DNA of 64,000 nucleotides from Humitalea sp050632385 (GTDB taxonomy: Bacteria > Pseudomonadota > Alphaproteobacteria > Acetobacterales > Acetobacteraceae). Of this stretch, positions 42,531 through 50,954 are shown piece after piece. Below the pieces are notes generated by a model that had not been told where the DNA came from, ran no database searches, and worked only from the letters and a program-made list of their open reading frames with translations. Position numbers and translations under genes: made by a program. The stretch spans positions 4,340,001-4,404,000 of the forward strand of contig NZ_CP192599.1 in assembly GCF_050632385.1 (NCBI RefSeq), written 5' to 3'. Within the stretch, counting starts at the first letter, position 1, and each line of letters starts with the position of its first letter.

Positions 42531-44064
42531 CGGCCTCCGGCATGGCATTTTCGTCATCCGGGAACCAATGCGCGCGGGCCGCCATGATCACGGCATTGGC
42601 GCTTTCCTCGTCCAGGGCTTCCTCGCCCACGATCTCCAGCAGCTCGTCGGAGGCGAGGTCGGCCAGGTCGTCCAGCGACTTGATGCCCTTCTCGCCCAGC
42701 GCCACAAGCATGGCAGGCGTGAATACGCCGATCTCCAGGATGCTGTCCTCGACCCCGAGTTCGACGCGCTTGGCCTCCAGTTCCAGGTCCCGGGCGTCCA
42801 GGAAGGCCTGGGCGCGGCGCTTCAACTCGGCCGCGACGGATTCATCGAAGCCTTCGATCTCGGCCAGTTCCTCATCCTCGACGGCCAAAAGGTCCTCGAT
42901 GGTGGAGAAGCCCTCGGTCACCAGCAGGCTGGCGATCATGTCGTCCACGTCCAGCGCCTGGACGAAGAGGCCGGTCTTGGTGCGGAATTCTTCCTGGCGG
43001 CGCTCCGATTCCTCGGCCTCGGTCAGGATGTCCACGTCGTAGCGGGTCAACTGGCTGGCCAGGCGCACGTTCTGGCCGCGGCGGCCGATGGCCAGGGAGA
43101 GCTGGTCGTCGGGGACCACGACTTCGACCCGGCGGGCCTCGTCATCCAGCACGACCTTGGTCACTTCGGCCGGGGCCAGGGCGTTGACGATGAAGGTCGC
43201 GTTGTCGGGCGACCAGGGAATGATGTCGATCTTTTCGCCCTGGAGTTCGGCGACCACCGCCTGCACGCGGCTACCACGCATACCGACGCAGGCACCGACG
43301 GGGTCGATCGACTGGTCGCGGCTGATGACGGCCATCTTGGCGCGAGAACCGGGGTCGCGGGCGACGGCCTTGATCTCGATGATGCCGTCGTAGATTTCCG
43401 GCACTTCCTGCGCGAACAATTTTGCGAGGAAGCCCGGGTGGGTGCGGGACACGAAGATCTGGGGCCCGCGCGGTTCCTCGCGCACGTCATAGATATAGGC
43501 GCGGACGCGGTCGCCGTTCTTGAAGGCTTCGCGGGCGATGGTCTCGTCCCGGCGCAGCAGGGCTTCGGCCCGGCCCAGGTCCACCATCAGGTTGCCGTAC
43601 TCGGTGCGCTTGACGATGCCGTTCACGATCTCGCCGACGCGGTCCTTGTATTCGTCGAACTGCTTCTTGCGCTCGACCTCACGCACGCGCTGGACGATGA
43701 CCTGCTTGGCGGTCTGGGCGGCGATGCGGCCGAAATCGATCGGCGGCAGGGGGTCGACGATGAATTCGCCGGTCTTGATGCCCGGCTTGATCTTCACCGC
43801 GATGCGAAGGGAAAGCTGCGTCGCCTCGTTTTCCACAGGCTCGGCATCGACGATCTCGGTCCAGCGCGACAGGCGGACTTCGCCGTTCTTGCGGTCGATG
43901 GTGGCGCGGATGTCCTTCTCCAGGCCGTACTTGGCCTTGCCCGCCTTGCCCATGGCCTGTTCCATGGCGTCGAGCACTTCCTCGCGCTCGATCATCTTTT
44001 CACGAGCAACGGCTTCGGCGACCTGCAGCAGTTCCGGGCGGGCGATGGCGACGTCGATGGCCAT
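42511..44064 (-). CDS. nusA: Transcription termination/antitermination factor NusA
   Basis: A 517-residue NusA. An N-terminal RNA-polymerase-binding domain (1-125) is followed by an S1 domain, two KH domains (VGACVGMRGSRVQAVVAELQ, SLAIGRRGQNVRLASQL) and two acidic C-terminal helix-hairpin-helix repeats (VTEGFSTIEDLLAVEDEEL, ALGEKGIKSLDDLADL). It modulates pausing, Rho-independent termination and rRNA antitermination. It lies 23 nt after rimP and overlaps ylxR by 20 nt. Confidence 0.96.
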   Translation of the reverse strand: MAIDVAIARPELLQVAEAVAREKMIEREEVLDAMEQAMGKAGKAKYGLEKDIRATIDRKNGEVRLSRWTEIVDAEPVENEATQLSLRIAVKIKPGIKTGEFIVDPLPPIDFGRIAAQTAKQVIVQRVREVERKKQFDEYKDRVGEIVNGIVKRTEYGNLMVDLGRAEALLRRDETIAREAFKNGDRVRAYIYDVREEPRGPQIFVSRTHPGFLAKLFAQEVPEIYDGIIEIKAVARDPGSRAKMAVISRDQSIDPVGACVGMRGSRVQAVVAELQGEKIDIIPWSPDNATFIVNALAPAEVTKVVLDDEARRVEVVVPDDQLSLAIGRRGQNVRLASQLTRYDVDILTEAEESERRQEEFRTKTGLFVQALDVDDMIASLLVTEGFSTIEDLLAVEDEELAEIEGFDESVAAELKRRAQAFLDARDLELEAKRVELGVEDSILEIGVFTPAMLVALGEKGIKSLDDLADLASDELLEIVGEEALDEESANAVIMAARAHWFPDDENAMPEADDNAPA

Positions 44065-44087
44065 GGCGGTGTTCCTCTTTCTCTCGG

Positions 44088-44660
44088 TCAGTTGGGCGCG
44101 GCGGGGGGGCCCGCCGTCGCCGCGATCAGTTCATCGGTCAGGACCAGCTTGGCCCGCCGCAGGGTGGCGCGCGGCAGGGCGATCTCGGTCCCATCATCCA
44201 GTTTCATGCGGGCGGTCTCGGCATCGGCGCCCAGCACGATGCCGCGGAAGCGCTTGCGCCCGTTCAGCGGGACCATCACCTCGGCCGTCGCGATGTGGCC
44301 GATGAAGCGGTTCCAGTCCTTGATGCGGGTCAAGGGCCGGTCGATGCCGGCCGAGGAGACTTCCAGGTTCCACAAGCCCTTGAACGGGTCCAGCACGTCC
44401 AGCGCCGCGCCGGCGGCGTGGCTGATGGTGGCGCAATCCTCGACATCGATCATGGCGCCGTCGGTGCGGTCGGCCATGATCTGCACGGTCGGCCGTTCCT
44501 TGCCGCTGACCTGCACGCGGACCAGCTCGTAGCCCAGTTGCAGGATCACCGGCAGGATGCAGTCGGCCAGGCGCGCTTCCAGCCCCTCATGCATCGGCAG
44601 GTCGCCGGAGGGGAGGATCGGGGTCGCGATCGGTTCGGGTTTATCGGGTTCGCTGGTCAC
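44088..44660 (-). CDS. rimP: Ribosome maturation factor RimP
   Basis: A 190-residue (from GTG 44660) RimP, needed for 30S assembly. Motifs: LEARLADCILPVILQLGYEL, VQIMADRTDGAMIDVEDCAT, ALDVLDPFKGLWNLEVSSAG and DRPLTRIKDWNRFIGH. The start is uncertain: GTG 44660 adds a short linker, while ATG 44594 would begin right at the conserved domain (168 residues). It is the first gene of the rimP-nusA-ylxR-infB-rbfA-thioesterase-truB-rpsO operon. Confidence 0.9.
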   Translation of the reverse strand: MTSEPDKPEPIATPILPSGDLPMHEGLEARLADCILPVILQLGYELVRVQVSGKERPTVQIMADRTDGAMIDVEDCATISHAAGAALDVLDPFKGLWNLEVSSAGIDRPLTRIKDWNRFIGHIATAEVMVPLNGRKRFRGIVLGADAETARMKLDDGTEIALPRATLRRAKLVLTDELIAATAGPPAAPN

Positions 44661-45030
44661 GGCGGGTCCGGTCGCAAGGCCCCCGAACCAACGGATCGGG
44701 GGGGACAAGAAAAGGGGTGGACATGAAAAAGGGCGGCCCCGCAAGGCCACCCCCTCTGAATGTCAGTGAAGATGTTTGTGTCGCGCTAGATAGCGTGCCG
44801 CCCCGGCCCAGGCAAGGACTTGCCGCCCCGGGAAGCCGATCATGGTGGATTGTCCATAATATGCGCCGTCGCGGCCGAATGCCGCCCCCGGCGGCCGCGA
44901 AACCGCCGATCCGCGGGTTGCAGTCCCGCGCCGCACGCCATATCACGCGCAATGAATACGGGGCGCCTGGCCCCTGGCCCGACGCTATTTGTTCGGGCAG
45001 CGTACCGTGTAGCAGGGGACATCGGGATCC
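44661..45030. other. Divergent intergenic region between rimP and cytochrome c genes
   Basis: No gene, tRNA or repeat is recognised in these 370 bases. Both the translation operon and the cytochrome gene must have promoters here. No convincing paired -35/-10 was found; TATTTG and TGTAGCAG near 44988-45012 lie at a plausible place for the cytochrome promoter but match weakly. A G/C-rich stretch (GCCCCCGGCGGCC near 44884) can fold locally. Confidence 0.4.
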
Positions 45031-46059
45031 ATGAGCTCACTCGAAGTGAACAAGGTCTTCGGGGCGGTCCTGACGGCCGGCATCGCCTTCATGGTGACCG
45101 GTTTCGTCAGTGGGCTGCTGGTCCATCCGAAACCCGCGCATGAGCTGGCGATCGCGCTCGGCCCCGACCCGGCGGCGGCGCCGGCCGGGGCGCCCGCGGC
45201 GCCGGCCAAGGCCGACCCGATCCTGGCGCTTCTGGCCACGGCCAATGTCGCGAATGGCCAGACCGTGTTCGGCCGCCAATGCGCCGTGTGCCATACCGTG
45301 AACGACGGCGGCCGCGCGGGGGTGGGGCCGAACCTCTATAATATCGTCAACGCCCACCACGCCCATGCCGAAGGCTTCAACTATTCCGCCGCGATCCGCG
45401 GCATGAATGCGAAGCCCTGGAGCTACACCGACCTGAACGAATGGCTGTGGAAGCCGGCGCAATACGCCCCCGGCACGCGCATGGCCTATGCCGGCCTGGC
45501 CAATACGCAGCAGCGCGCGGATGTGATCGCCTATCTGCGGTCCCTGGCCGCGACCCCTGCCCCGCTGCCGACCGAGGCCGAGATCCAGGCCGCCGCGGCC
45601 GCCGCCGCCCCGCCGCCCGTGGCGACGGCCGCGGTCCCCGCCGAATCCGCGGCCGCGGTCGCCGCCGCCGCCGCCACGGCGCCGGCCGCGCCGGCACTGG
45701 CCCCGATCGGCCCGATGCTGGCGACGGCCAATGTCCAGAACGGCGAAGTGCTGGCCCGGCGCCTCTGCGGCGTCTGCCACACCTTCACCGAAGGCGGGCG
45801 CAACGGCGTCGGCCCCAACCTGTGGAACGTCGTCGGCGGCAAGCACGCGCATGCCGAAGGCTTCAACTATTCCGCCGCCAACCGCGCCCAGGGCGACAAG
45901 CCCTGGACCTATGAGGACCTGAACGCCTGGCTGGTGTCGCCCACGCGCTACATGCCCGGCACCCGCATGGCCTTCGCCGGCGTCTCCAATGCGCAGCAGC
46001 GCGCCGATATCATCGCCTATCTGCGCACCCTGTCGGCGAGCCCGCAGCCGCTGCCCTGA
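45031..46059 (+). CDS. Membrane-anchored diheme cytochrome c with duplicated domain
   Basis: A 342-residue class I cytochrome c with two near-identical heme domains. An uncleaved N-terminal membrane helix (about 9-31, NKVFGAVLTAGIAFMVTGFV) anchors it, as in CycM-type c552. Domain 1 has CAVCH (84-88) and axial Met151 in PGTRMAYAG. An Ala/Pro-rich linker (about 185-225) leads to domain 2 with CGVCH (246-250) and Met313 in PGTRMAFAG. It should carry electrons in the periplasm between the bc1 complex and a terminal oxidase. A strong terminator follows, so it is a single-gene unit. Confidence 0.9.
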   Translation: MSSLEVNKVFGAVLTAGIAFMVTGFVSGLLVHPKPAHELAIALGPDPAAAPAGAPAAPAKADPILALLATANVANGQTVFGRQCAVCHTVNDGGRAGVGPNLYNIVNAHHAHAEGFNYSAAIRGMNAKPWSYTDLNEWLWKPAQYAPGTRMAYAGLANTQQRADVIAYLRSLAATPAPLPTEAEIQAAAAAAAPPPVATAAVPAESAAAVAAAAATAPAAPALAPIGPMLATANVQNGEVLARRLCGVCHTFTEGGRNGVGPNLWNVVGGKHAHAEGFNYSAANRAQGDKPWTYEDLNAWLVSPTRYMPGTRMAFAGVSNAQQRADIIAYLRTLSASPQPLP

Positions 46060-46078
46060 GGGCCTTCGATCCCCACGC

Positions 46079-46112
46079 AAAAAGGGCCGCCCCAACCGGG
46101 GCGGCCCTTTTT
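46079..46112 (+). terminator. Strong Rho-independent terminator after the cytochrome c gene
   Basis: An exact 10-bp G/C stem GGGCCGCCCC (46084-46093) with GGGGCGGCCC (46098-46107) around an AACC loop, preceded by five A and followed by five T. This is a textbook intrinsic terminator and, because of the flanking A-run, could work on both strands. Confidence 0.92.
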
Positions 46113-46291
46113 CGTATCAGGGGCGCCCCCCGGCGGCGGATACGATTATTCGCTGCCGAATGCCGACAAGGCTGCTAGCCTGCCTGCCTGAGGTTCGACC
46201 CGCCGCCCGCCAGGGCCGGCCATCTTTGAGAATCGACCCTGGCCCGCGTTGCCCGATCGGAGCCTCCAACGGCGTACCGAGGAAGCGCGAC

Positions 46292-47080
46292 ATGGCATAT
46301 ACGGTAGACAACATGCACTCGATGGCGGGGCAGGCCCCTGCCATCCGCCACATCGGCCCATCCGACCTGTGGCGGGCGCTGCGGCTGGGCTGGCAGGATT
46401 TCCTGGCCGCGCCGACGCAACTGTTCTTCCTGGCGCTGATCTACCCGATCGTGGGGCTGGTCGCGGCGGCCGTCGCCTCGGGCGACAGCCTGCTGCCGAT
46501 GATCTGGCCGCTGGTCAGCGGATTCGCGCTGGTGGGGCCGCTCGCCGCACTCGGCTTCTATGAGATCAGCCGGCGGCGAGAGAACGGGATGGAGGTGTCC
46601 TGGCTGGATGCGCTGCAGGTCCGACATTCGCCGGCCATCTTCTCGATCCTGATCATGGGCGTGATCCTGCTGGCGATCTTCGTCGCCTGGATGACGGCGG
46701 CACGAATGATCTACGGGCTGACCATGGGCAGCATACCGAACGCGCCCTTCGACGCCTTCGTGCGCTTCGTCTTCAACTCGCCCGAAGGGATGCGGATGAT
46801 CGTGCTGGGCAACGCCGTCGGCTTCTTCTTCGCGGCCCTGGTGCTGGTGCTGACGGTGGTATCCTTCCCGATGCTGCTGGACCGCGACCCGGGGATCGGC
46901 GTCGCAATCCGCACCTCCATCCGCGCGGTCGCGGCCAACCCGTTCACGATGGCCCTTTGGGGGCTGATCGTCGGGACGGCCCTGCTGCTGGGCGCCGTGC
47001 CATTCTTCGTCGGCCTGGCGGTGGTGGTGCCGGTGCTGGGGCATGCGACGTGGCATCTGTACCGGGCGGTGGTGGTCTGA
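46292..47080 (+). CDS. DUF2189 integral membrane protein
   Basis: A 262-residue multi-pass membrane protein with about six hydrophobic segments. It fits DUF2189: an N-terminal DLWRALRLGWQDFLAAPTQL, then FFLALIYPIVGLVAAAVAS, SGFALVGPLAALGFYEISRR and later FPMLLDRDPGIGVAIRTSIR. The family has no known activity; in some genomes it lies near cytochrome c or oxidase genes, as here. GAGGAA upstream supports ATG 46292. Palindromic repeat copy 2 begins 9 nt past its stop. Confidence 0.82.
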   Translation: MAYTVDNMHSMAGQAPAIRHIGPSDLWRALRLGWQDFLAAPTQLFFLALIYPIVGLVAAAVASGDSLLPMIWPLVSGFALVGPLAALGFYEISRRRENGMEVSWLDALQVRHSPAIFSILIMGVILLAIFVAWMTAARMIYGLTMGSIPNAPFDAFVRFVFNSPEGMRMIVLGNAVGFFFAALVLVLTVVSFPMLLDRDPGIGVAIRTSIRAVAANPFTMALWGLIVGTALLLGAVPFFVGLAVVVPVLGHATWHLYRAVVV

Positions 47081-47088
47081 ACGGGTAA

Positions 47089-47320
47089 GTTGCGCCGTGG
47101 AGAGGGCTTCGCCCCCTCCACACCTCCCCCACCAAGGGGCCGTGACCCCTTGGAACCCACGGCGTTTGGCAAAATAAAGAGAGGGGCGTCACGGGAGCGC
47201 CATTGATCAAGGGTGCCCGGTGCCCCTCTCTTTATTTTGCCAATACATCTCGCCGGTCCAGGGGCGGCGGCCCCTGGTGGGGAGAGTTTGAGAGGGGCAA
47301 AGCCCCTCTCAAAGCGCAAC
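47089..47320. repeat. Nested palindromic repeat element, copy 2
   Basis: A 232-bp gene-free block homologous to 20144-20363. The core is an exact 22-bp stem (47166-47187 with 47222-47243) around a 34-nt loop. Side hairpins are AAGGGGCC/CCCCTT near 47134-47151, CCAGGGGC/GCCCCTGG near 47258-47276, and TTGAGAGGGGC/GCCCCTCTCAA at 47288-47312. The ends GTTGCGCC (47089-47096) and AGCGCAAC (47313-47320) are inverted. Outer flanks match copy 1 in the same direction, but the central part matches its reverse complement. It lies between convergent genes. Confidence 0.85.
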
Positions 47321-47344
47321 CTCCCCAGTACTTACGCGCCCCCG

Positions 47345-48784
47345 CTACCGTGACGCCGCCTCACGCATCACCTCGGCCCGCGCCTGCAGCCGGGCGAAGA
47401 CCGCCGCCGCGTCGGCATCGGTCAGTTGGCCGGCTTGCTTGCGGATGCGGCCGTCGATGATGACCGTGTCGATATCGCCGGCACTGGCTTGCAGCAGGAC
47501 CAGGCCGGCCGGGTCGCTGACGGGGGCGGTCAGGGCGCTGTCGGTGCGGATCAGCAGCAGGTCGGCGCGCTTGCCGGGGGTCAGGCTGCCGGTGATGCGG
47601 TCCAGGCCGAGGCCCCGGGCGCCGTCGATGGTGGCTAGGCCCAGCATCTGCCGGGCCGTGACGGGCGGCGGGCTGGGGGCGGCGCGGGTCGCGGCCAGGC
47701 TTGCGACGTTCAGCCGGTGCAATTCGGCGGCCAGCGCGACGCGGAGTTGCGGCAGCAGGCCGCCGCCGACCATGGAGGGGATGTCGGTGCCGAGGGACAC
47801 GCGCATGCCCGCGGCGGCGGCCTTGAAGATCGCGGGGTGGCCGTGGCCCATGTGCATCTCGACCTCGGGCGTCGAGCAGAGCATCGCGCCCTTGTCGGCC
47901 GCGAGCTTGTATTCATCGTCCTCGTGGCTGTTGGCATGGACGATCTGAAGGCGATCGTTCAGCAGGCCGGCGGCGTCCAGTTGCGCCAGGAGGCGCTGCT
48001 TGCGGTTCGGGTAGATCGCGGCGCCGGTATGGATCGAGATGGGGAAGCCGAGTTCGGCCAGCCGCCGCATATCGGCCAGCGCCGGTTCCAGCGGCGTGAA
48101 ATCCGGGCCTTGCAGGCAGGTCCAGAGGTTGACCATCGGCCCCGGGCGCAGGGCGCGGGCATGCGCCATCATGCGCGCGTTGATCGCGGCCGCGTCGCCG
48201 CCGGCGGGGATCGGCGGCGCGGTATAGGCCAGGACCGCGCGGATGCCGGCGGCATCCAGCCCCGCCAGGGCGGCGTCGGCATGGTCGGGGGAGGCGGTTT
48301 CGCGGCTCCAGTCCATCACCGTGGTGACGCCGCCGAAAATTTGTTCCAGGCCGCCGGCGTGATCTGCCAGGCGCACGTCATCGGGCGTCATGCGGTTGGA
48401 ATGGCGCAGGACGATGGTCTGGAAGTAGTCACCGAAGGAATGTTCGGTGGACAGGCCGCGCTGCATGGTCTGGGCTAGGTGGATATGGCCATTGACCATG
48501 CCGGGCATGGCGATGCGGCCGGTGCCGTCCAGGACCAGGGCGCCGGAGGGGGCCTCGATGGCGGCGGCGACGGCGCGGAGGATGCCGTCGATGATCAGGA
48601 TATCGCCGCGCGGCAGGTCGCCGATGGCGGGGTCCATCGAGAGAATATGGGCGCCGCGGATCAGGATCGGGCGGTTGGCGGGGGTTTGCGCCATGGCGGG
48701 CAGCGCCGTGGCGGCGGCCAGTGTGGCGGCGGCGACGGCCAGCCCGCGCCGGCCGAGGCCGGTCGTGTCCTGCTTCGAGGTCAT
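47345..48784 (-). CDS. Exported amidohydrolase family protein
   Basis: A 479-residue metal-dependent amidohydrolase of the cytosine-deaminase/TRZ-ATZ superfamily. Metal ligands are GMVNGHIHLAQ (H100, H102), ISIHTGAA, IVHANSHEDDE and LGTDIPSM. Unusually it begins with a Tat-like signal (GRRGLAVAAATLAAATALPA, then AQ), so it should act in the periplasm. The substrate is probably an N-containing ring compound. It ends 24 nt from palindromic repeat copy 2. The PuuE-like gene lies directly upstream on the same strand after 52 nt. Confidence 0.82.
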   Translation of the reverse strand: MTSKQDTTGLGRRGLAVAAATLAAATALPAMAQTPANRPILIRGAHILSMDPAIGDLPRGDILIIDGILRAVAAAIEAPSGALVLDGTGRIAMPGMVNGHIHLAQTMQRGLSTEHSFGDYFQTIVLRHSNRMTPDDVRLADHAGGLEQIFGGVTTVMDWSRETASPDHADAALAGLDAAGIRAVLAYTAPPIPAGGDAAAINARMMAHARALRPGPMVNLWTCLQGPDFTPLEPALADMRRLAELGFPISIHTGAAIYPNRKQRLLAQLDAAGLLNDRLQIVHANSHEDDEYKLAADKGAMLCSTPEVEMHMGHGHPAIFKAAAAGMRVSLGTDIPSMVGGGLLPQLRVALAAELHRLNVASLAATRAAPSPPPVTARQMLGLATIDGARGLGLDRITGSLTPGKRADLLLIRTDSALTAPVSDPAGLVLLQASAGDIDTVIIDGRIRKQAGQLTDADAAAVFARLQARAEVMREAASR

Positions 48785-48836
48785 TGTTTGGGTCCGTTTC
48801 TTCCTGACGGACTTATGAATGCAACCGATTGCAGAA

Positions 48837-49757
48837 TCAAGGCTCGGGTGGTTGCACCACCGTCAGCCAATGCCGCGCGATGGCGGCGCGGGGCGCGACC
48901 CAGGCGCGGCCGCTGGCGGCGATATGGGCCAGGATCGCCTCCAGCGCGCCCATCCGCCCGGGGCGGCCGATCATGCGCAGATGCAGGCCGATCGACAGCA
49001 TGCGGGGTCGCCGGTCGCCCTCACGCAGCAGCCAGTCGAAGGCGCCGTTGCAGTAGTCGGCGAAATCGCGGCCGTTGAAGCGCGACTCGTTCAGGAACTG
49101 CATGTCGTTGGTGTCGAAGGCATAGGGCAGCACCAGGTGCCGCCGCCCGGCGACCGAGGTCAGGTACGGCAGGTCGTCGTCATAGGCGTCGCTGTCGTAC
49201 AAGAACCCGCCATCCTCGACGAGCAAGCGCCGCGTATTGGCCGAGGCCGCGGAGCGCGTGTGCCAGCCGACCGGGCGGGTGCCGGCGGCGGCGCTGATGG
49301 CGGCGATGGTGCGCTGGATGGTGGCGCGTTCCTCATCCTCCTGCATCGCGGCGTGGCTTTCCCAGCGCCAGCCATGGGCCGACACCTCATGCCCGCGCAG
49401 CACGGCGTCGCGGACCAGGCCGGGCAGGCGCTGGGCGGCGCGGCCGCAGGTGCTGATGGTGGCTTTCACGCCATAGGCGTCGAACAGGTCCATGATCCGC
49501 CACCAGCCGGCGCGGGTGCCATAGGCGAAATGGGTGTCGGTGCAGGGGTCGGGGCCGTCGAGGGGGTGGGAGACCTCGTGGATTGCCTCGTTCCGCGCAT
49601 CGCCGTCGCGGATGGAGAATTCGGACCCTTCCTCGAAATTCACGACGAAGGAGACGGCGATGCCGGCCCCGCCCGGCCAGCGTGCATGCGGCAAGTCCCC
49701 GGCATAGCCCAGGAGGTCGCGCGGCGAGGTGAGCAGCGGCGGCAGGTCGATGGTCAT
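48837..49757 (-). CDS. Polysaccharide deacetylase family protein, PuuE/allantoinase-like
   Basis: A 306-residue carbohydrate-esterase-4-fold protein of the cofactor-independent allantoinase (PuuE) group. Features: VSFVVNFEEGSEFSIRDGD, KATISTCGRAAQRLPGLVRD, GHEVSAHGWRWESHAAM, GWHTRSAASANTRRLLVEDG and LHLRMIGRPGRM. These enzymes open cyclic ureides or deacylate small N-compounds. It probably acts with the adjacent exported amidohydrolase in nitrogen scavenging, though it lacks a signal peptide. ATG 49757 is preferred over an upstream in-frame TTG. Confidence 0.83.
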   Translation of the reverse strand: MTIDLPPLLTSPRDLLGYAGDLPHARWPGGAGIAVSFVVNFEEGSEFSIRDGDARNEAIHEVSHPLDGPDPCTDTHFAYGTRAGWWRIMDLFDAYGVKATISTCGRAAQRLPGLVRDAVLRGHEVSAHGWRWESHAAMQEDEERATIQRTIAAISAAAGTRPVGWHTRSAASANTRRLLVEDGGFLYDSDAYDDDLPYLTSVAGRRHLVLPYAFDTNDMQFLNESRFNGRDFADYCNGAFDWLLREGDRRPRMLSIGLHLRMIGRPGRMGALEAILAHIAASGRAWVAPRAAIARHWLTVVQPPEP

Positions 49758-49866
49758 GCGGGTCAATACCTTGGCCGGCCCAAGCCGGCGCGACCGTGAT
49801 CGTATCGTGAAAAACCGAGACAGTCACAACAGGCCGGCATCGCGATCCGGCCCTGATCCGTGCAAC

Positions 49867-50664
49867 CTACGCCGCCGGGTCCCAGGCCGGGCGGCGGCGG
49901 CCGGCGAAGGCGGACAGGCCTTCCTGGCCTTCCTCCGATGCCCGCTGCATCCAGCTTTCATGCGCCAGCAGTGCCATTTGGCGCGCGTCCAGGGTCAGCC
50001 CGTTGGCGGCCAGGAAGGAGTGCTTGGTCACCGCGCAGGCACCGGGCGCCGAGCGCAGGGTTTCGGCCAGGATATGGGCCAGGCGGGCCTCGATCGCCTC
50101 GGCCGCCACGACCTCGTGCACGAGGCCGATCCGCAGGGCTTCCGCGGCGTCGAAGCGTTCGCCGGTCAGGGCGTAGCGGCGGGTGTGGCGCAGCCCCATG
50201 GCGTTGACCATGTGGGTGGAGATCGGGGTGGGGGCGACGCCGACGCGCACTTCCGTCAGGCCGAAGATCGAATCCGGCGTCGCCAGCGCCACATCCACGC
50301 AGCAGACCATCCCGCAGCCGCCGCCGAAGCAGGCGCCATGCACCATGGCAAAACTCGGCTTGGGGAATTCGTTCAGCCGCTGCATCGCGGTCGTGGTCGC
50401 CATGCTGGCGGCAAAGGCCTGGTCGGGCGGGTAGGCGGCGGCGCGCAGCAGCCAGGTCAGGTCGGCCCCCGCCTGGAAATGCTTGCCGTCGCCGCGGATG
50501 ACCAGGGCGCGGACCTCGGGGTCGGTGGCCAGGCTGGCCAGGCCGTCGATCAGGGCCTCCAGCATGTCCTCGTCATAGGCATTGCCGCGGGCGGGGCGGT
50601 TCAGGGTGGCGGTGGCGACGCCCTGGTCGTCGATGGCAATCAGCACGGGCGCTGCTTCGGTCAT
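49867..50664 (-). CDS. Enoyl-CoA hydratase/isomerase family protein
   Basis: A 265-residue crotonase-fold enzyme. The oxyanion-hole segments are KHFQAGADLTWL and VHGACFGGGCGMVCCVDVAL, and the catalytic Glu is in FGLTEVRVGVAPTPIS. The sequence most resembles LiuC/methylglutaconyl-CoA hydratase-type members, but specificity is not certain. GGGAGG before ATG 50664 supports the start. It is divergent from the AtzG-like/amidase pair. Confidence 0.88.
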   Translation of the reverse strand: MTEAAPVLIAIDDQGVATATLNRPARGNAYDEDMLEALIDGLASLATDPEVRALVIRGDGKHFQAGADLTWLLRAAAYPPDQAFAASMATTTAMQRLNEFPKPSFAMVHGACFGGGCGMVCCVDVALATPDSIFGLTEVRVGVAPTPISTHMVNAMGLRHTRRYALTGERFDAAEALRIGLVHEVVAAEAIEARLAHILAETLRSAPGACAVTKHSFLAANGLTLDARQMALLAHESWMQRASEEGQEGLSAFAGRRRPAWDPAA

Positions 50665-50741
50665 GGCGGTTCCTCCCTTGGGGCGGAGCATGGCGCATCG
50701 CCGGGGCCTCCGATACGCTTCCGGCCTGACAGGAAAAGAGG

Positions 50742-50954
50742 ATGGCCGCCTTGGACGACAGCTTCGTGGCACGGCGCGTGGCCGAGATCGCCGAATGGCA
50801 CGGTGTCACGCCGCCGAACCCGCTGGCGTTGCTGGCCCTGGCGGATCTGGCGCCGGTGCTGGCCGAATTCGTGGCGTTGCGGGGGCAGATGGCCTTCGAA
50901 TACGAGCCATCCAGTTTCGAGGCGGCCCTGGCGGCGACGCGGGACCCGGGCTGA
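50742..50954 (+). CDS. Small GatC/AtzG-like partner of the amidase
   Basis: A 70-residue acidic, helical protein (MAALDDSFVARRVAEIAEWH at the start, MAFEYEPSSFEAALAA at the end). I do not recognise it by name, but its size, position just before an amidase, and 1-nt stop/start overlap with it match AtzG, the small GatC-like subunit that wraps the amidase AtzE. The C-terminal FEYEPSSFEA could be the segment that clamps the amidase. An AGAGG ribosome site supports ATG 50742. Confidence 0.6.
   Translation: MAALDDSFVARRVAEIAEWHGVTPPNPLALLALADLAPVLAEFVALRGQMAFEYEPSSFEAALAATRDPG

Noticed and set aside
44661..45030. tRNA or riboswitch upstream of rimP or the cytochrome gene
   Set aside because: No T-loop GTTCRA motif with matching arms, and no recognisable riboswitch core, was found.
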